This document shows positions 17,956 through 25,403 of a DNA stretch of 64,000 bases, piece by piece. The DNA is taken from positions 372,001 through 436,000 of the forward strand of contig CAWCVN010000004.1 in assembly GCA_963799045.1 (NCBI GenBank), given 5' to 3'. The DNA is from DASRSS01 sp963799045 (GTDB taxonomy: Bacteria; Actinomycetota; Actinomycetes; Mycobacteriales; Jatrophihabitantaceae). The notes below the pieces were generated by a model. That model saw only the letters and a list, made by a program, of their open reading frames with translations. It made no database searches and had not been told where the DNA came from. Numbering within the stretch: position 1 is the first letter of the stretch; the number at the start of each line of letters is the position of its first letter. The position numbers were made by a program, and so were the translations under genes.

Positions 17956-19815
17956 CTAGTTCGAACCGGTCCCGAGTGTCAGCGAGACGGTGTGGGTGGA
18001 GCCGTTGCGGACGTAGGTGACGGTGACCTTGGCCCCGGGGGCGTGCGAGCGCGTGGCCGCGACCAGCGCGTTGGCGTCGTCGATGTGCTGGCTGTCCAGC
18101 TGGGTGATCACGTCGCCCACCTTGATGCCGGCGCCGGCGGCCGCGCTGCCGGCCGTCACGCTGTGCACCAGCGCGCCGGGGGTGCCGTTGGCGTTGTCCT
18201 GCACGCTGATCCCCATCAGGGCGTGCGTGGCGTGGCCGGTGCGGATCAGCTCGCCGGCGATGCGGCTGGCCTCGTCCGACGGGATCGCGAAGCCGATGCC
18301 GATGTTGCCGGGCTGGCTCTGCCCGGGCACCTGCAGGCCACCGTTGGACTGGTCGGTGGCGATCGCGGCGTTGATGCCGACCACGTCACCGTTGAGGTTC
18401 ACCAGCGGCCCGCCCGAGTTGCCCGGGTTGATCGCCGCGTCGGTCTGGATCGCGTCGAAGGACGCGGTGTCCTGGTTGCTGTCGCTGGTCGTGACCGGGC
18501 GGGCGAGGTTGCTGACGATGCCGGCGGTCACCGTGTCCGACAGACCCAGCGGGGCGCCGACCGCGACCACGGTCTGCCCCACCTGCAGCGCGGACGAGCT
18601 GGCGAAGGTCGCCGCGGTCAGCCCCGAGCGGTTCACCTTGATCACCGCGAGGTCGTCGGACGGGTCGGTGCCGACGATCTTCGCGCTGTCGGTCTTGCCG
18701 TCGGAGTAGACGACCTGGATCTGGCCGGCGCCGTTGGCGGCAGTGGAGATGACGTGGTTGTTGGTCAGGATGTAGCCGTCCTGGCGGATGATCACGCCGG
18801 AGCCGGTGTCCCGCTGCTGGGTGGACGAGACGTTGATGGTCACCACGCTCGGGCTGATCTTGGCCGCGGCGGCCGAGATCGTGCCGTCGGTCTTGGCCGC
18901 GGGGGCCTGCTGGGTGCTGAAGGTCAGGTTGGACGAGCCGGCGCTGCCGCCGTTGCTGTTCAGTGCCACCGTCCCGGCGCCGACCAGGCCGCCGACGACG
19001 GCCGCGGTGACCGCGGTGACCAGCATGGTGCGGCCGGGGCGGGCGGCGCCGCCCCGCGAGCCGCCGCCGGAGCCACCGGGCGCGGTCGGCTCGGCCGGGC
19101 CCCCTGGCCCGCCTTGCCCCGCTGGCGCCCCAGCGCCGCCGGTTCCGTAGGCCGGGTAGCCCGCGTAGCCGGTGTAGTCCGGCTGGCCGGCATAGCCATA
19201 TCCCGGCTGGGCGTGACCCTGCTGGGCGTAACCCGGCTGGCCGTACTGGCCGGAGTAGCCGTAGCCGGACGGGCCGGAGTAGTCCGGCTGCGCCTGTGCG
19301 TAGCCCTGGCCGTAGCCGGACTGGCCGTAGGTCGGCTGGCCGTAGCCGGACTGGCCGTACGTCGGCTGGCCGTAGCCGGACTGGCCGTACGTCGGCTGGC
19401 CGTAGCCGGACTGGCCGTACGTCGGCTGGCCGTAACCCGGCTGGTCCTGGGGCTGGGGCTGGGGGCGGGTGCCGTAGGGGTCATAGCCGGCCGCGGGGGG
19501 CTGCTGGGCGGGCGCGGCCGGGTACCCGGACTGCGCGCCGGGCCCTTGCGCCCACTCGCCACCGCTGTGTTGGCCCGAGGAGCCCGAGGAACCCGGGTTG
19601 CCCGAGGAGGCCGGGGCGCCCGAGGAGGCCGGGGCGCCCGGGGAGGCCGGGGCGCCCGGGGAGGCCGGGGAGGCCGGGGCGCCCGAGGAGCCCGATGGCG
19701 GCGGGGTGAAGCCCGGGTCCGGCTCGGCGTGCGCGTCCTGCCCGGCCGGCGCGTCCGTGGACGGCTGCTCGGCGGGGTAGGGCTGCTCGGGGTGGCGGGG
19801 GTCCTCGTCGCTCAT
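17956..19815 (-). CDS. HtrA/DegP-like membrane-anchored serine protease with PDZ domain
   Basis: A 619-residue protein. Residues 1-240 are a cytoplasmic low-complexity region rich in Pro, Gly, Gln, Tyr and Ser, including four GYGQPTYGQS repeats. A single membrane helix follows (TMLVTAVTAAVVGGLVGAGT). The extracytoplasmic trypsin-like domain has His in ILTNNHVIS, Asp in DPSDDLAVIKV and Ser in GNSGGPLVNL. A C-terminal PDZ domain begins ALMGISVQDN and includes AAGAGIKVGDVITQLD. It should degrade or refold damaged envelope proteins. The unusually long repeat-rich cytoplasmic arm suggests a partner- or phase-type interaction (inference). Confidence 0.93.
   Translation of the reverse strand: MSDEDPRHPEQPYPAEQPSTDAPAGQDAHAEPDPGFTPPPSGSSGAPASPASPGAPASPGAPASSGAPASSGNPGSSGSSGQHSGGEWAQGPGAQSGYPAAPAQQPPAAGYDPYGTRPQPQPQDQPGYGQPTYGQSGYGQPTYGQSGYGQPTYGQSGYGQPTYGQSGYGQGYAQAQPDYSGPSGYGYSGQYGQPGYAQQGHAQPGYGYAGQPDYTGYAGYPAYGTGGAGAPAGQGGPGGPAEPTAPGGSGGGSRGGAARPGRTMLVTAVTAAVVGGLVGAGTVALNSNGGSAGSSNLTFSTQQAPAAKTDGTISAAAAKISPSVVTINVSSTQQRDTGSGVIIRQDGYILTNNHVISTAANGAGQIQVVYSDGKTDSAKIVGTDPSDDLAVIKVNRSGLTAATFASSSALQVGQTVVAVGAPLGLSDTVTAGIVSNLARPVTTSDSNQDTASFDAIQTDAAINPGNSGGPLVNLNGDVVGINAAIATDQSNGGLQVPGQSQPGNIGIGFAIPSDEASRIAGELIRTGHATHALMGISVQDNANGTPGALVHSVTAGSAAAGAGIKVGDVITQLDSQHIDDANALVAATRSHAPGAKVTVTYVRNGSTHTVSLTLGTGSN
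19311..19430 (-). repeat. Four 30-bp tandem repeats inside the HtrA-like gene
   Basis: The unit CGTAGCCGGACTGGCCGTAC plus GTCGGCTGGC occurs four times head to tail with a single base variant. It encodes GYGQPTYGQS decapeptides on the minus strand. Near-identity at the DNA level indicates recent expansion or ongoing homogenisation, so copy number probably varies between strains. Confidence 0.9.
19595..19690 (-). repeat. Short G/C-rich tandem repeats (PGAPAS-coding) in the HtrA-like gene
   Basis: Degenerate 12-18 bp units built on GCCCGAGGAGGCCGGG repeat about five times. On the minus strand they encode alternating GAPASP/GAPASS peptides. The region lies in the cytoplasmic low-complexity arm and is probably slippage-prone. 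Confidence 0.75.
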
Positions 19816-19872
19816 GACGTCAAGCCTTCCGCTCGCGACTGTGACGAACCTGTGTGCTGTCCGTGCGGCTGC

Positions 19873-20163
19873 TCAGTCGTTCGAGCCGGTGTGGTCCCAG
19901 CCGGCGCCGTGGGTGCGCTGGATCAGGTCCGACAGCACCGGCCCCACCACCTGCGGGAAGCCGGCGATCTGGATCGCGATGCTGAACCGGTCGGCCGAGA
20001 CCTCGCTCGTCACGTCGTTGGGGTTGACGATCATCCGCTCGCTGAGGGTGAGCACCTGGAACGCCAGACCCCGCGCGTTGAGGAACTCGGTTACCTGCTC
20101 GACCTCGGCGCCATCCACGGTCTGCAGAAACACCTGGCCGCTGACCCACCCGGTCATGTCCAT
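19873..20163 (-). CDS. Conserved hypothetical protein
   Basis: About 96 residues, start ATG at 20163 (MDMTGWVSGQVFLQTVDG) preceded by GGGAGGA; a GTG at 20181 would add six residues. The sequence alternates strands and helices (VTEFLNARGLAFQVLTLSER, SADRFSIAIQIAGFPQVVGP) like a small alpha/beta domain, with no signal peptide or membrane segment. It lies 57 bp upstream of the protease gene on the same strand and may share its transcript. A copy of the 50-bp repeat sits 24 bp upstream of the start. Function unknown. Confidence 0.6.
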   Translation of the reverse strand: MDMTGWVSGQVFLQTVDGAEVEQVTEFLNARGLAFQVLTLSERMIVNPNDVTSEVSADRFSIAIQIAGFPQVVGPVLSDLIQRTHGAGWDHTGSND

Positions 20164-20186
20164 GCGCACATCCTCCCCCACCCACG

Positions 20187-20236
20187 CGATCTTCCTGCAC
20201 GGGGCGCGGTGGGCCGCGGCATACGCAGGAAGATCG
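20187..20236. repeat. 50-bp palindromic repeat, copy 3
   Basis: Perfect 12-bp terminal arms CGATCTTCCTGC and GCAGGAAGATCG flank a divergent 26-bp core that lacks the GGCGCGCC box. Unlike most copies it lies between two divergent gene starts (hypothetical protein and adenylate kinase), so it cannot act simply as a terminator here. It could affect expression of both genes. Confidence 0.9.
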
Positions 20237-20264
20237 GCTGGGACGGGTGCGGGACAATGTCGCC

Positions 20265-20828
20265 ATGAACGTCTTGCTCATCGGGCCGCCCGGTTCAGGC
20301 AAGGGCACCCAGGGCGGGCGGCTGGCCGCGCGACTGGGCCTCGAGCACATCGCCTCGGGCGACCTGTTGCGGTCCGAGGTGGCGGCCGGCACCCCGGTGG
20401 GGCAGCGGGCCCAGGCGTTCATGGACCGTGGCGACCTCGTGCCGGACTCGGTGATCACGCAGCTGGTGCTGCCGCGCGTGCTCGCCGCGGCGGCCGAGAA
20501 CGGGTACGTGCTCGACGGCTACCCGCGCTCGGTCGAGCAGGCCCGCGAGGCCCGCTCGCTGGCCGAGCACCGCGGCGCCAGCCCCGACATCGTGATCTAC
20601 CTGGACGTGCCGCGCGACGAGCTCGTCCGCCGCATCATCGGGCGGGCACGGGCCGAGGGCCGAAGCGACGACAACGAGCAGACCGTGGCCAACCGGCTGA
20701 CGGTGTTCGACGAGGCCACCCGGCCGCTGATCGACTACTACCGCGAGCGGGGCCTGCTGCACATGATCGACGCCGACTGCACCGAGGACCAGGTGACCGA
20801 GGCGATCCTGGCGGCGCTGCCGAGCTGA
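20265..20828 (+). CDS. adk: Adenylate kinase
   Basis: Adenylate kinase interconverts ATP, ADP and AMP. The 187-residue product begins MNVLLIGPPGSGKGTQ with the Walker A loop. The AMP-binding HIASGDLLRSEV, the lid-proximal VLDGYPRSVEQA and the DDNEQTVANRL segment are present. It has a short lid without the zinc-type insert, as in the actinobacterial short form. The ATG at 20265 is chosen because the reading from 20247 adds only six non-conserved residues. No ribosomal-protein or secY context is present, so this may be a second paralogue (inference). Confidence 0.92.
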   Translation: MNVLLIGPPGSGKGTQGGRLAARLGLEHIASGDLLRSEVAAGTPVGQRAQAFMDRGDLVPDSVITQLVLPRVLAAAAENGYVLDGYPRSVEQAREARSLAEHRGASPDIVIYLDVPRDELVRRIIGRARAEGRSDDNEQTVANRLTVFDEATRPLIDYYRERGLLHMIDADCTEDQVTEAILAALPS

Positions 20829-20836
20829 GCGCCCCG

Positions 20837-20886
20837 CGATCTTCCTGCGGGGGACGCGCCATGGCGCACCGGGCGCAGGAAGATCG
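20837..20886. repeat. 50-bp palindromic repeat, copy 4
   Basis: Perfect 12-bp terminal arms surround a 26-bp core with ACGCGCCATGGCGC. It lies between convergent stops, 8 bp after adk and 9 bp before the end of the AbiEi-like gene, where a hairpin would work as a bidirectional terminator. Confidence 0.9.
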
Positions 20887-20895
20887 CGGTCGGGG

Positions 20896-21788
20896 TCACA
20901 GCTGCAGCGCGCGCCGCAGCTGCGCCGCGACCGCCGCCGGCTCCGAGCGCACCACCACGCTGGGGAACCGCAGCACGATGTCGCCCCCGATGGCCAGCTC
21001 GTTCTGCCGCAGCTGGTCGGCCCACCACTGCCGCGCGATCAGGTGCAGCGCGCCGTCGACCTCGGCCACGACGCGGCGTCCGTCGGCGCGCCGCCATTCC
21101 GCGTCCAGGTAGCGCCGCCTGCCGTTCGGTTCGGTGCGCATCGCCTGGCGAACCGGTGCGGGCAGGCGGTACCGGCGGCACAGGCGGGCGAAGTCGATCT
21201 CCGACAGCGCCTGCGCGCCCTGGGCGATATCGGCGACGGCGGCCAGCAGTACCCGCCGGTGCCGCACCCGCGTCGCGGCGGTGAGGACCTCGAGCAGCTG
21301 CTCGGGACGGGCCAGCCGCTGCTGCACGGCCGCCGCGAGGATCGCGCACGCCGGCCGCGGCTGGCCGAACGTGCTCGCCGCCAGCACCGCCGCGGGCGCC
21401 GGCAGGTGCATCCGCCGTGCCGGGCTGGCCTGCTCGGCGCGCCAGGTGTCGGTGTAGTGCACGCGCAGGCGCAGCTCCGGTGGCCGCGCCACCCGCGCGC
21501 CCCGGGGCACCAACACGTGGATGGCCTCCCGCGACCAGCCGCTCAGGCCCCAGTCCTCGAGCGCGGTGAACGCCGTCAACACCGAGCGCGGCCCGAGCAC
21601 GATCAGCGCCGCCCGGCGCAGCTCGGCCGGGCTGGGCGGGCCGTTGTGCCGGATCACCGCGCGGCCGATGCGCTGCCAGCGGTGCGCGTTGACCTGGTTG
21701 CGGGTGCGGTCGGCGCCCAGCCGCGCGGCGGTGCTACGGTGTGGTCGAACGGGGTGGTCAGGGCGCGGCGCGCCGCGTCGGTGAGCAT
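20896..21788 (-). CDS. AbiEi/DUF559-like protein with a probable frameshift
   Basis: The main frame (20896-21657, GTG start, 253 residues) includes PPSPAELRRAALIVLGPRSV and ends in a vsr/PD-(D/E)XK-like block: YLDAEWRRADGRRVVAEVDG, then LRFPSVVV. This matches actinobacterial proteins annotated as type IV antitoxin AbiEi-like or DUF559. Just upstream the same strand encodes, in another frame from ATG 21788, MLTDAARRALTTPFDHTVA. In the main frame the DNA before the GTG still encodes LGADRTRNQVNAHRWQRIG. Together they look like the missing N-terminus, so a one-base shift near 21735 probably splits the gene. The nuclease activity is not established. Confidence 0.6.
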
Positions 21789-21898
21789 CGGGCCAGGCTG
21801 CGCGCGGGCCAGCAGCCGGCGCCAGGGCCGCGCGGCATCTGTGGACGGTGGCCGGCTGCTGTGGACGGCGCCGGCCCGCGCGATCCTGCCCGCCCGCG

Positions 21899-21948
21899 CG
21901 ATCTTCCTGCGCGTGCCGCGCCGGGCCGCGTGAGCCGCAGGAAGATCG
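21899..21948. repeat. 50-bp palindromic repeat, copy 5
   Basis: Perfect 12-bp terminal arms with a core containing GCCGCGCCGGGCCGCG. It lies between the 5' end of the AbiEi-like gene and the 3' end of the acyl-CoA ligase gene, 22 bp from the ligase stop. Confidence 0.9.
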
Positions 21949-21970
21949 CGCGCGAACCCGGCCGGCGTGC

Positions 21971-23587
21971 TCACTCGGGCAATAGCCGTTTGACGACCTT
22001 GCCGGCCGGGTTGCGGGGCAGCTCGTCGAGGAACACGACGTCCCGGGGCACCTTGTAGCGCGCCAGGTTCGCCTTCACGAAGTCGCGGACCTCCTCCTCG
22101 GACAGCCCGGCGCCGTCCTCGCGCACCACGTACGCGCGCAGCCGCTGCCCGAAGTCCGCATCGGCGACGCCGGTCACCGCGGCCTCGACGATCTGCTCGT
22201 GCGCGGCCAGCAGCTCCTCGACCTCGCGCGGGAACACGTTCTCGCCACCCGAGACGATCATGTCGTCGTCGCGGCCGTCGACGAACAGCCGGCCGTCGTC
22301 GTCGAAGTGGCCGATGTCGCCGGTGGACATCAGCCCGTCGAGCATCTCCTTGTTGCCGCCGCCGGTGTAGCCCTCGAACTGGATGGAGCTGCCGACGAAG
22401 ATCCGGCCGGTCGCGCCGGGCCGGACCGGCCGCCCGTCGGGGTCGATCAGCCGGACCGTGGTGCCCAGCGGCGGGCGGCCGACCGTTCCCGGCGCAGCAC
22501 GCAGATCGGCCGGCGTCGCGATCGTCGCGTAGGCCACCTCGGTCGAGCCGTAGAGGTTGTAGACGACCTCGCCGAGCAGGTCCATCGCGCGGGCGGCGAG
22601 CTCCGGCGACAGCGCCGAGCCGGAGACGGCGACCACGCGCAACGCGCTGAGGTCACGCGCGGCGACCTCGGACGCGCCGAGCGAGAGCAGGCGCGAGAGC
22701 AGCACCGGCACCGTGATCAGCGTGTCGCAGCGGTGCGACTCGAGCGTGTCCAGCGCCGCGGCGGGGTCGAAGCGGCGGCTGACGATCAGCGTGTTGCCCA
22801 GGCCCAGCGCCAGCATCGAGCTCAGCAGCCCCCAGGCGTGGAACACCGGCGCGGCGAGCAGCACGTTGCGTCCCGACCGCAACGGGATCCGGGACAGGTA
22901 CCCCCCGGGGATCACCAGCGACATCGCCAGCTCGCGCGGCGCGCCCTTCGGGGTCCCGGTCGTACCGCTGGTGAGCAGCACGATGCGCTGCTTGCGCTCC
23001 GGACGCGGCGGGGTGGCCGCCGACGCGTGGGCCGACAGCGACTCGATCGTGTCCGCGGTGCCCGCCTCGTCCGTCCACGCCACGACGCGGCCGAGCGGGG
23101 CGTCGTAGCCGGCGGCGAGCGCGCCGAACTCGTCGTCGTGCACCAGCACGCCGACCTTCTCGCGGGCGCAGACGTCGGCCAGCTGCGGGCCGGCGAACTC
23201 GGTGTTCAGCAGCAGCGTCGGCGCGCCGAGCTTCGCGGCGGCCAGCAGCGCGACGAACATCCCGCGGTGGTTGCGCGCCATGATGCCGATGCTGTCGCCG
23301 GACCGGAATCCCTTGTCCCGCAAGGCATTCGCGAACCGGTTGGTGAGCAGGTCCAGCTCGCCGAAGGTGATCGGCCCGCGTTCGTCGAGGACGGCGACGT
23401 TGCGCGGCTGGCCGTTGGCCGCGATCGAGACCGCGGCGCCGGCGGGGCCGTAGGCGAACACCGAACGGACGACGTCGGCCAGCTTGTGCGGTGGCATGAG
23501 CGCGGCACCCGGCCCGCGCGCCTGCAGCAGGGTCGCCGCGAAGCGGGCCTCGGTGTAGGCACGGGTGAGCAGCTGGCGGGCATCCAT
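21971..23587 (-). CDS. AMP-forming acyl-CoA synthetase / fatty-acid-CoA ligase
   Basis: The 538-residue protein activates a carboxylic acid via an acyl-adenylate and transfers it to CoA. The P-loop-like motif IVLLTSGTTGTPKGAPRELA is followed by the A5-type YNLYGSTEVAYATI. The hinge STGDIGHFDDDGRLFVDGRD and the catalytic-Lys region RNPAGKVVKRLL at the C-terminus complete an ANL enzyme. It resembles mycobacterial FadD ligases, but the acyl substrate cannot be named. No signal peptide. It stands alone, with a palindromic repeat downstream. Confidence 0.9.
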   Translation of the reverse strand: MDARQLLTRAYTEARFAATLLQARGPGAALMPPHKLADVVRSVFAYGPAGAAVSIAANGQPRNVAVLDERGPITFGELDLLTNRFANALRDKGFRSGDSIGIMARNHRGMFVALLAAAKLGAPTLLLNTEFAGPQLADVCAREKVGVLVHDDEFGALAAGYDAPLGRVVAWTDEAGTADTIESLSAHASAATPPRPERKQRIVLLTSGTTGTPKGAPRELAMSLVIPGGYLSRIPLRSGRNVLLAAPVFHAWGLLSSMLALGLGNTLIVSRRFDPAAALDTLESHRCDTLITVPVLLSRLLSLGASEVAARDLSALRVVAVSGSALSPELAARAMDLLGEVVYNLYGSTEVAYATIATPADLRAAPGTVGRPPLGTTVRLIDPDGRPVRPGATGRIFVGSSIQFEGYTGGGNKEMLDGLMSTGDIGHFDDDGRLFVDGRDDDMIVSGGENVFPREVEELLAAHEQIVEAAVTGVADADFGQRLRAYVVREDGAGLSEEEVRDFVKANLARYKVPRDVVFLDELPRNPAGKVVKRLLPE

Positions 23588-23714
23588 CCGTTCGTCCTAC
23601 CAGCACCGCCGCCGGCGTGCACCCGGCGCGAGCGCCCGGGTGACCCACGTCGCGGCGGCCGGCGGGCGCGCCGTCAGCCGGCGATCCGGCCGGAGCGGGG
23701 ACCGCGCGCCCCGC

Positions 23715-23945
23715 TCAGCGGCGGCCGGGGGCGCGGTGCCGCGCGGCGGGGGGCGCCGTGCGCGGCGACGCGGTCGCAGCGGCGACGACCCGCAGCCGCA
23801 ACTCGGAGCGGAACCGGCTCTCCGGGGCGATCTCGGCGCCGGCCCGGCGCAGCCGAGCCAGCAGCGCGCGCTCCAGCGGCCCGAGCGCCCGAGCACGCAC
23901 GGGCAGCCCCCCGTGTCGCTCGACGCTCACCGTCTCGCCCCCCAC
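23715..23945 (-). CDS. Small hypothetical protein
   Basis: A 76-residue frame from GTG, with no membrane segment. The visible core ERALLARLRRAGAEIAPESR and FRSELRLRVVAAA resembles the short 'FRaxLRxRLvA' motif seen in DUF5667-type proteins. The Ala/Pro/Arg-rich tail is low complexity. It is a weak call because an unexpressed G/C-rich frame of this length is possible. It would be in tandem with the acyl-CoA ligase gene, 127 bp upstream of it. Confidence 0.35.
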   Translation of the reverse strand: MGGETVSVERHGGLPVRARALGPLERALLARLRRAGAEIAPESRFRSELRLRVVAAATASPRTAPPAARHRAPGRR

Positions 23946-24023
23946 CTGATCCGCGGCGAATGTGGCAGATCGAGATCATCTTCTCGCGATGAGCGCGGCA
24001 CGTCACGCCGAAAATGGAAATCA

Positions 24024-24055
24024 TTCGGGCAAACCCGAAGCTACCGGCAAGTAGC
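24024..24055 (+). other. Two abutting hairpins in a leader region
   Basis: TTCGGG-CAAA-CCCGAA (24024-24039) is immediately followed by GCTAC-CGGCAA-GTAGC (24040-24055), perfect 6- and 5-bp stems with no spacer. The segment is much less G/C-rich than its surroundings and lies about 165 bp upstream of a gene with a strong ribosome-binding site. It may be a structured 5' leader, but it matches no riboswitch class that can be recognised here. Confidence 0.3.
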
Positions 24056-24220
24056 CAGAAAAGATCTTGAAGCGGTACCAGCGCCGGCTGTTGTATCCGT
24101 GTAAGAATTGTGGTGCCTGTTCAGGAAGCGTGGCCGGCCGCCGATCCTTCGTGCGGCAGCGAACGCGGGCGCAAGCCGCCGCCCTGCCTGACGGGCGGCA
24201 TCGGGGGAAGGAGGCGACAC

Positions 24221-24521
24221 GTGGCAGCACAGCCACCGGACGCCTGTCCGCAGCATCCGCAGCATCCGCAGCCGGAGGCCGCCGGCCGGGGCAGCGAGCT
24301 CGGGCCGCTGGCGTGGTTCGCCTCGATGCTCGCCGCGTTCGCCGCGGTCGCGTTCGCGGTCGTCGGTGACCGGCTGCGCGTGCGTGCGTCGCCGTCGCCG
24401 TCACCCGTCGCGGGCCGCCTCCGGGCCGGTGCTGCGCCCGAGCGCGGGCAGTACCGATGCGGCGATCGCCAGCGAGGCCACCAGCCGCGCGGCGACGTCG
24501 GCGCCCACGCCCACGCCGTAG
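24221..24521 (+). CDS. Small single-pass membrane protein, probably frameshifted
   Basis: A near-perfect ribosome-binding site, GGAAGGAGG (24206-24214), stands 6 nt before a GTG at 24221. The frame encodes a short His/Pro/Gln-rich N-terminus and one membrane helix (LAWFASMLAAFAAVAFAVVG). Around 24400-24415 the protein-like signal switches frame to AASGPVLRPSAGSTDAAIAS, ending TSAPTPTP and TAG at 24519-24521. That stop is directly before a palindromic repeat. Without the shift the frame would run through the repeat to 24658. Function unknown. Confidence 0.45.
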
Positions 24522-24523
24522 CA

Positions 24524-24573
24524 CGATCTTCCTGCGGATGGCGCGCCGGGCCGCGCCCGGCGCAGGAAGATCG
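24524..24573. repeat. 50-bp palindromic repeat, copy 6
   Basis: Perfect 12-bp arms with the core GGATGGCGCGCCGGGCCGCG plus CCCGGC. It starts 3 bp after the TAG of the small membrane-protein gene. Confidence 0.9.
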
Positions 24574-24658
24574 GGGGAAGCTGTGTGAAGCCTCTAGGCA
24601 CCCTCTAGCTTCCGTCCAGGCGCGGCGCCCGGCTGATCCGGGCGGGCACCCTGGATAG

Positions 24659-25336
24659 GTGACCAGCCAGACGCAGCCGCTGACCCGCAACCACACCCGC
24701 AGGCAGGGCCGCGCCGCGGCCGGTGTGGAGGCCAACAGCCGGCTGACCGCGCTGGTCGGCATGGTGCTGCTGGTGCTGCTGGCGGTCGAGGGGTTCACCC
24801 TGCTCGGCATCCACCAGATGATCACGCTGCACATCGCGGTGGGGGCGCTGCTGATCGGCCCGGTGCTGCTCAAGACGGCCAGCACCGGTTACCGCTTCGT
24901 CCGGTACTACACCGGCGCCGCCCCCTACGTCCGCAAGGGCCCGCCGCAGCCCGTGCTGCGGCTGATCGGTCCACTGGTGGTGGCGTCCAGCCTCGCGGTG
25001 CTCGGCACCGGCGTCGGGCTGGCGTACGTGCAGCCGGACAATCGCGGCTCGCTGCTGTTCTGGCACCAGGCGAGCTTTCTCGTCTGGGTCGTTCTGATGA
25101 CCGTGCACGTGCTGGGCCACCTCGTCGAGGTCCTGCGCGGCACCGCGGCCGAACTGCGCCGTCCCGCCGGCGATCCACTCGCCCGGGTCGGCGGCATGGT
25201 CGGCAGCCGCTCGCTGCGGATGACCCTCGTCGCGCTGTCACTGGCCGTGGGCGTCGGCGCCCTCGCGATCGTGCTGCCGGCGGCCTCGGCCTGGACCAAC
25301 AACCACGGCGGGTTCTCCCGCTTCGAGGGCCACTGA
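24659..25336 (+). CDS. Four-helix membrane protein, putative heme-type (DUF4405/cytochrome b561-like)
   Basis: A 225-residue integral membrane protein with four main hydrophobic segments plus a C-terminal helix (TLVALSLAVGVGALAIVLPA). Conserved-looking histidines sit in or next to helices: GIHQMITLHIAVGALL, LLFWHQASFL and LMTVHVLGHLVE. The spacing suits bis-heme b coordination as in DUF4405/cytochrome b561 proteins. The GTG start lacks a strong ribosome-binding site. It neighbours a two-component system, a ferric-reductase-like flavoprotein and an FMN-binding protein, suggesting a membrane redox chain (inference). Confidence 0.65.
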   Translation: MTSQTQPLTRNHTRRQGRAAAGVEANSRLTALVGMVLLVLLAVEGFTLLGIHQMITLHIAVGALLIGPVLLKTASTGYRFVRYYTGAAPYVRKGPPQPVLRLIGPLVVASSLAVLGTGVGLAYVQPDNRGSLLFWHQASFLVWVVLMTVHVLGHLVEVLRGTAAELRRPAGDPLARVGGMVGSRSLRMTLVALSLAVGVGALAIVLPAASAWTNNHGGFSRFEGH

Positions 25337-25341
25337 CACGG

Positions 25342-25391
25342 CGATCTTCCTGCGGGGGACGCGCCATGCCGCGCCGGGCGCAGGAAGATCG
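25342..25391. repeat. 50-bp palindromic repeat, copy 7
   Basis: Perfect 12-bp arms; the core GGGGGACGCGCCATGCCGCG plus CCGGGC differs at two bases from copy 4. It lies between convergent stops (25336 and 25404), a terminator-like position. Confidence 0.9.
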
Positions 25392-25403
25392 ACAGGGGCC
25401 GGG

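Noticed and set aside
19311..19430. Possible CRISPR array (30-bp repeats)
   Set aside because: The units are head to tail with no spacers and encode a peptide repeat. The same reasoning excludes 53464-53613. No cas genes are present.
17992..20268. A 758-residue frame antisense to the HtrA-like protease
   Set aside because: It is composed of Gly/Ala/Arg repeats that mirror the protease coding strand, with no recognisable domain.
24024..24055. c-di-GMP (GEMM) riboswitch
   Set aside because: Only a few short words match. The conserved central segment and the tetraloop-receptor region are absent, so it is listed only as unassigned hairpins.
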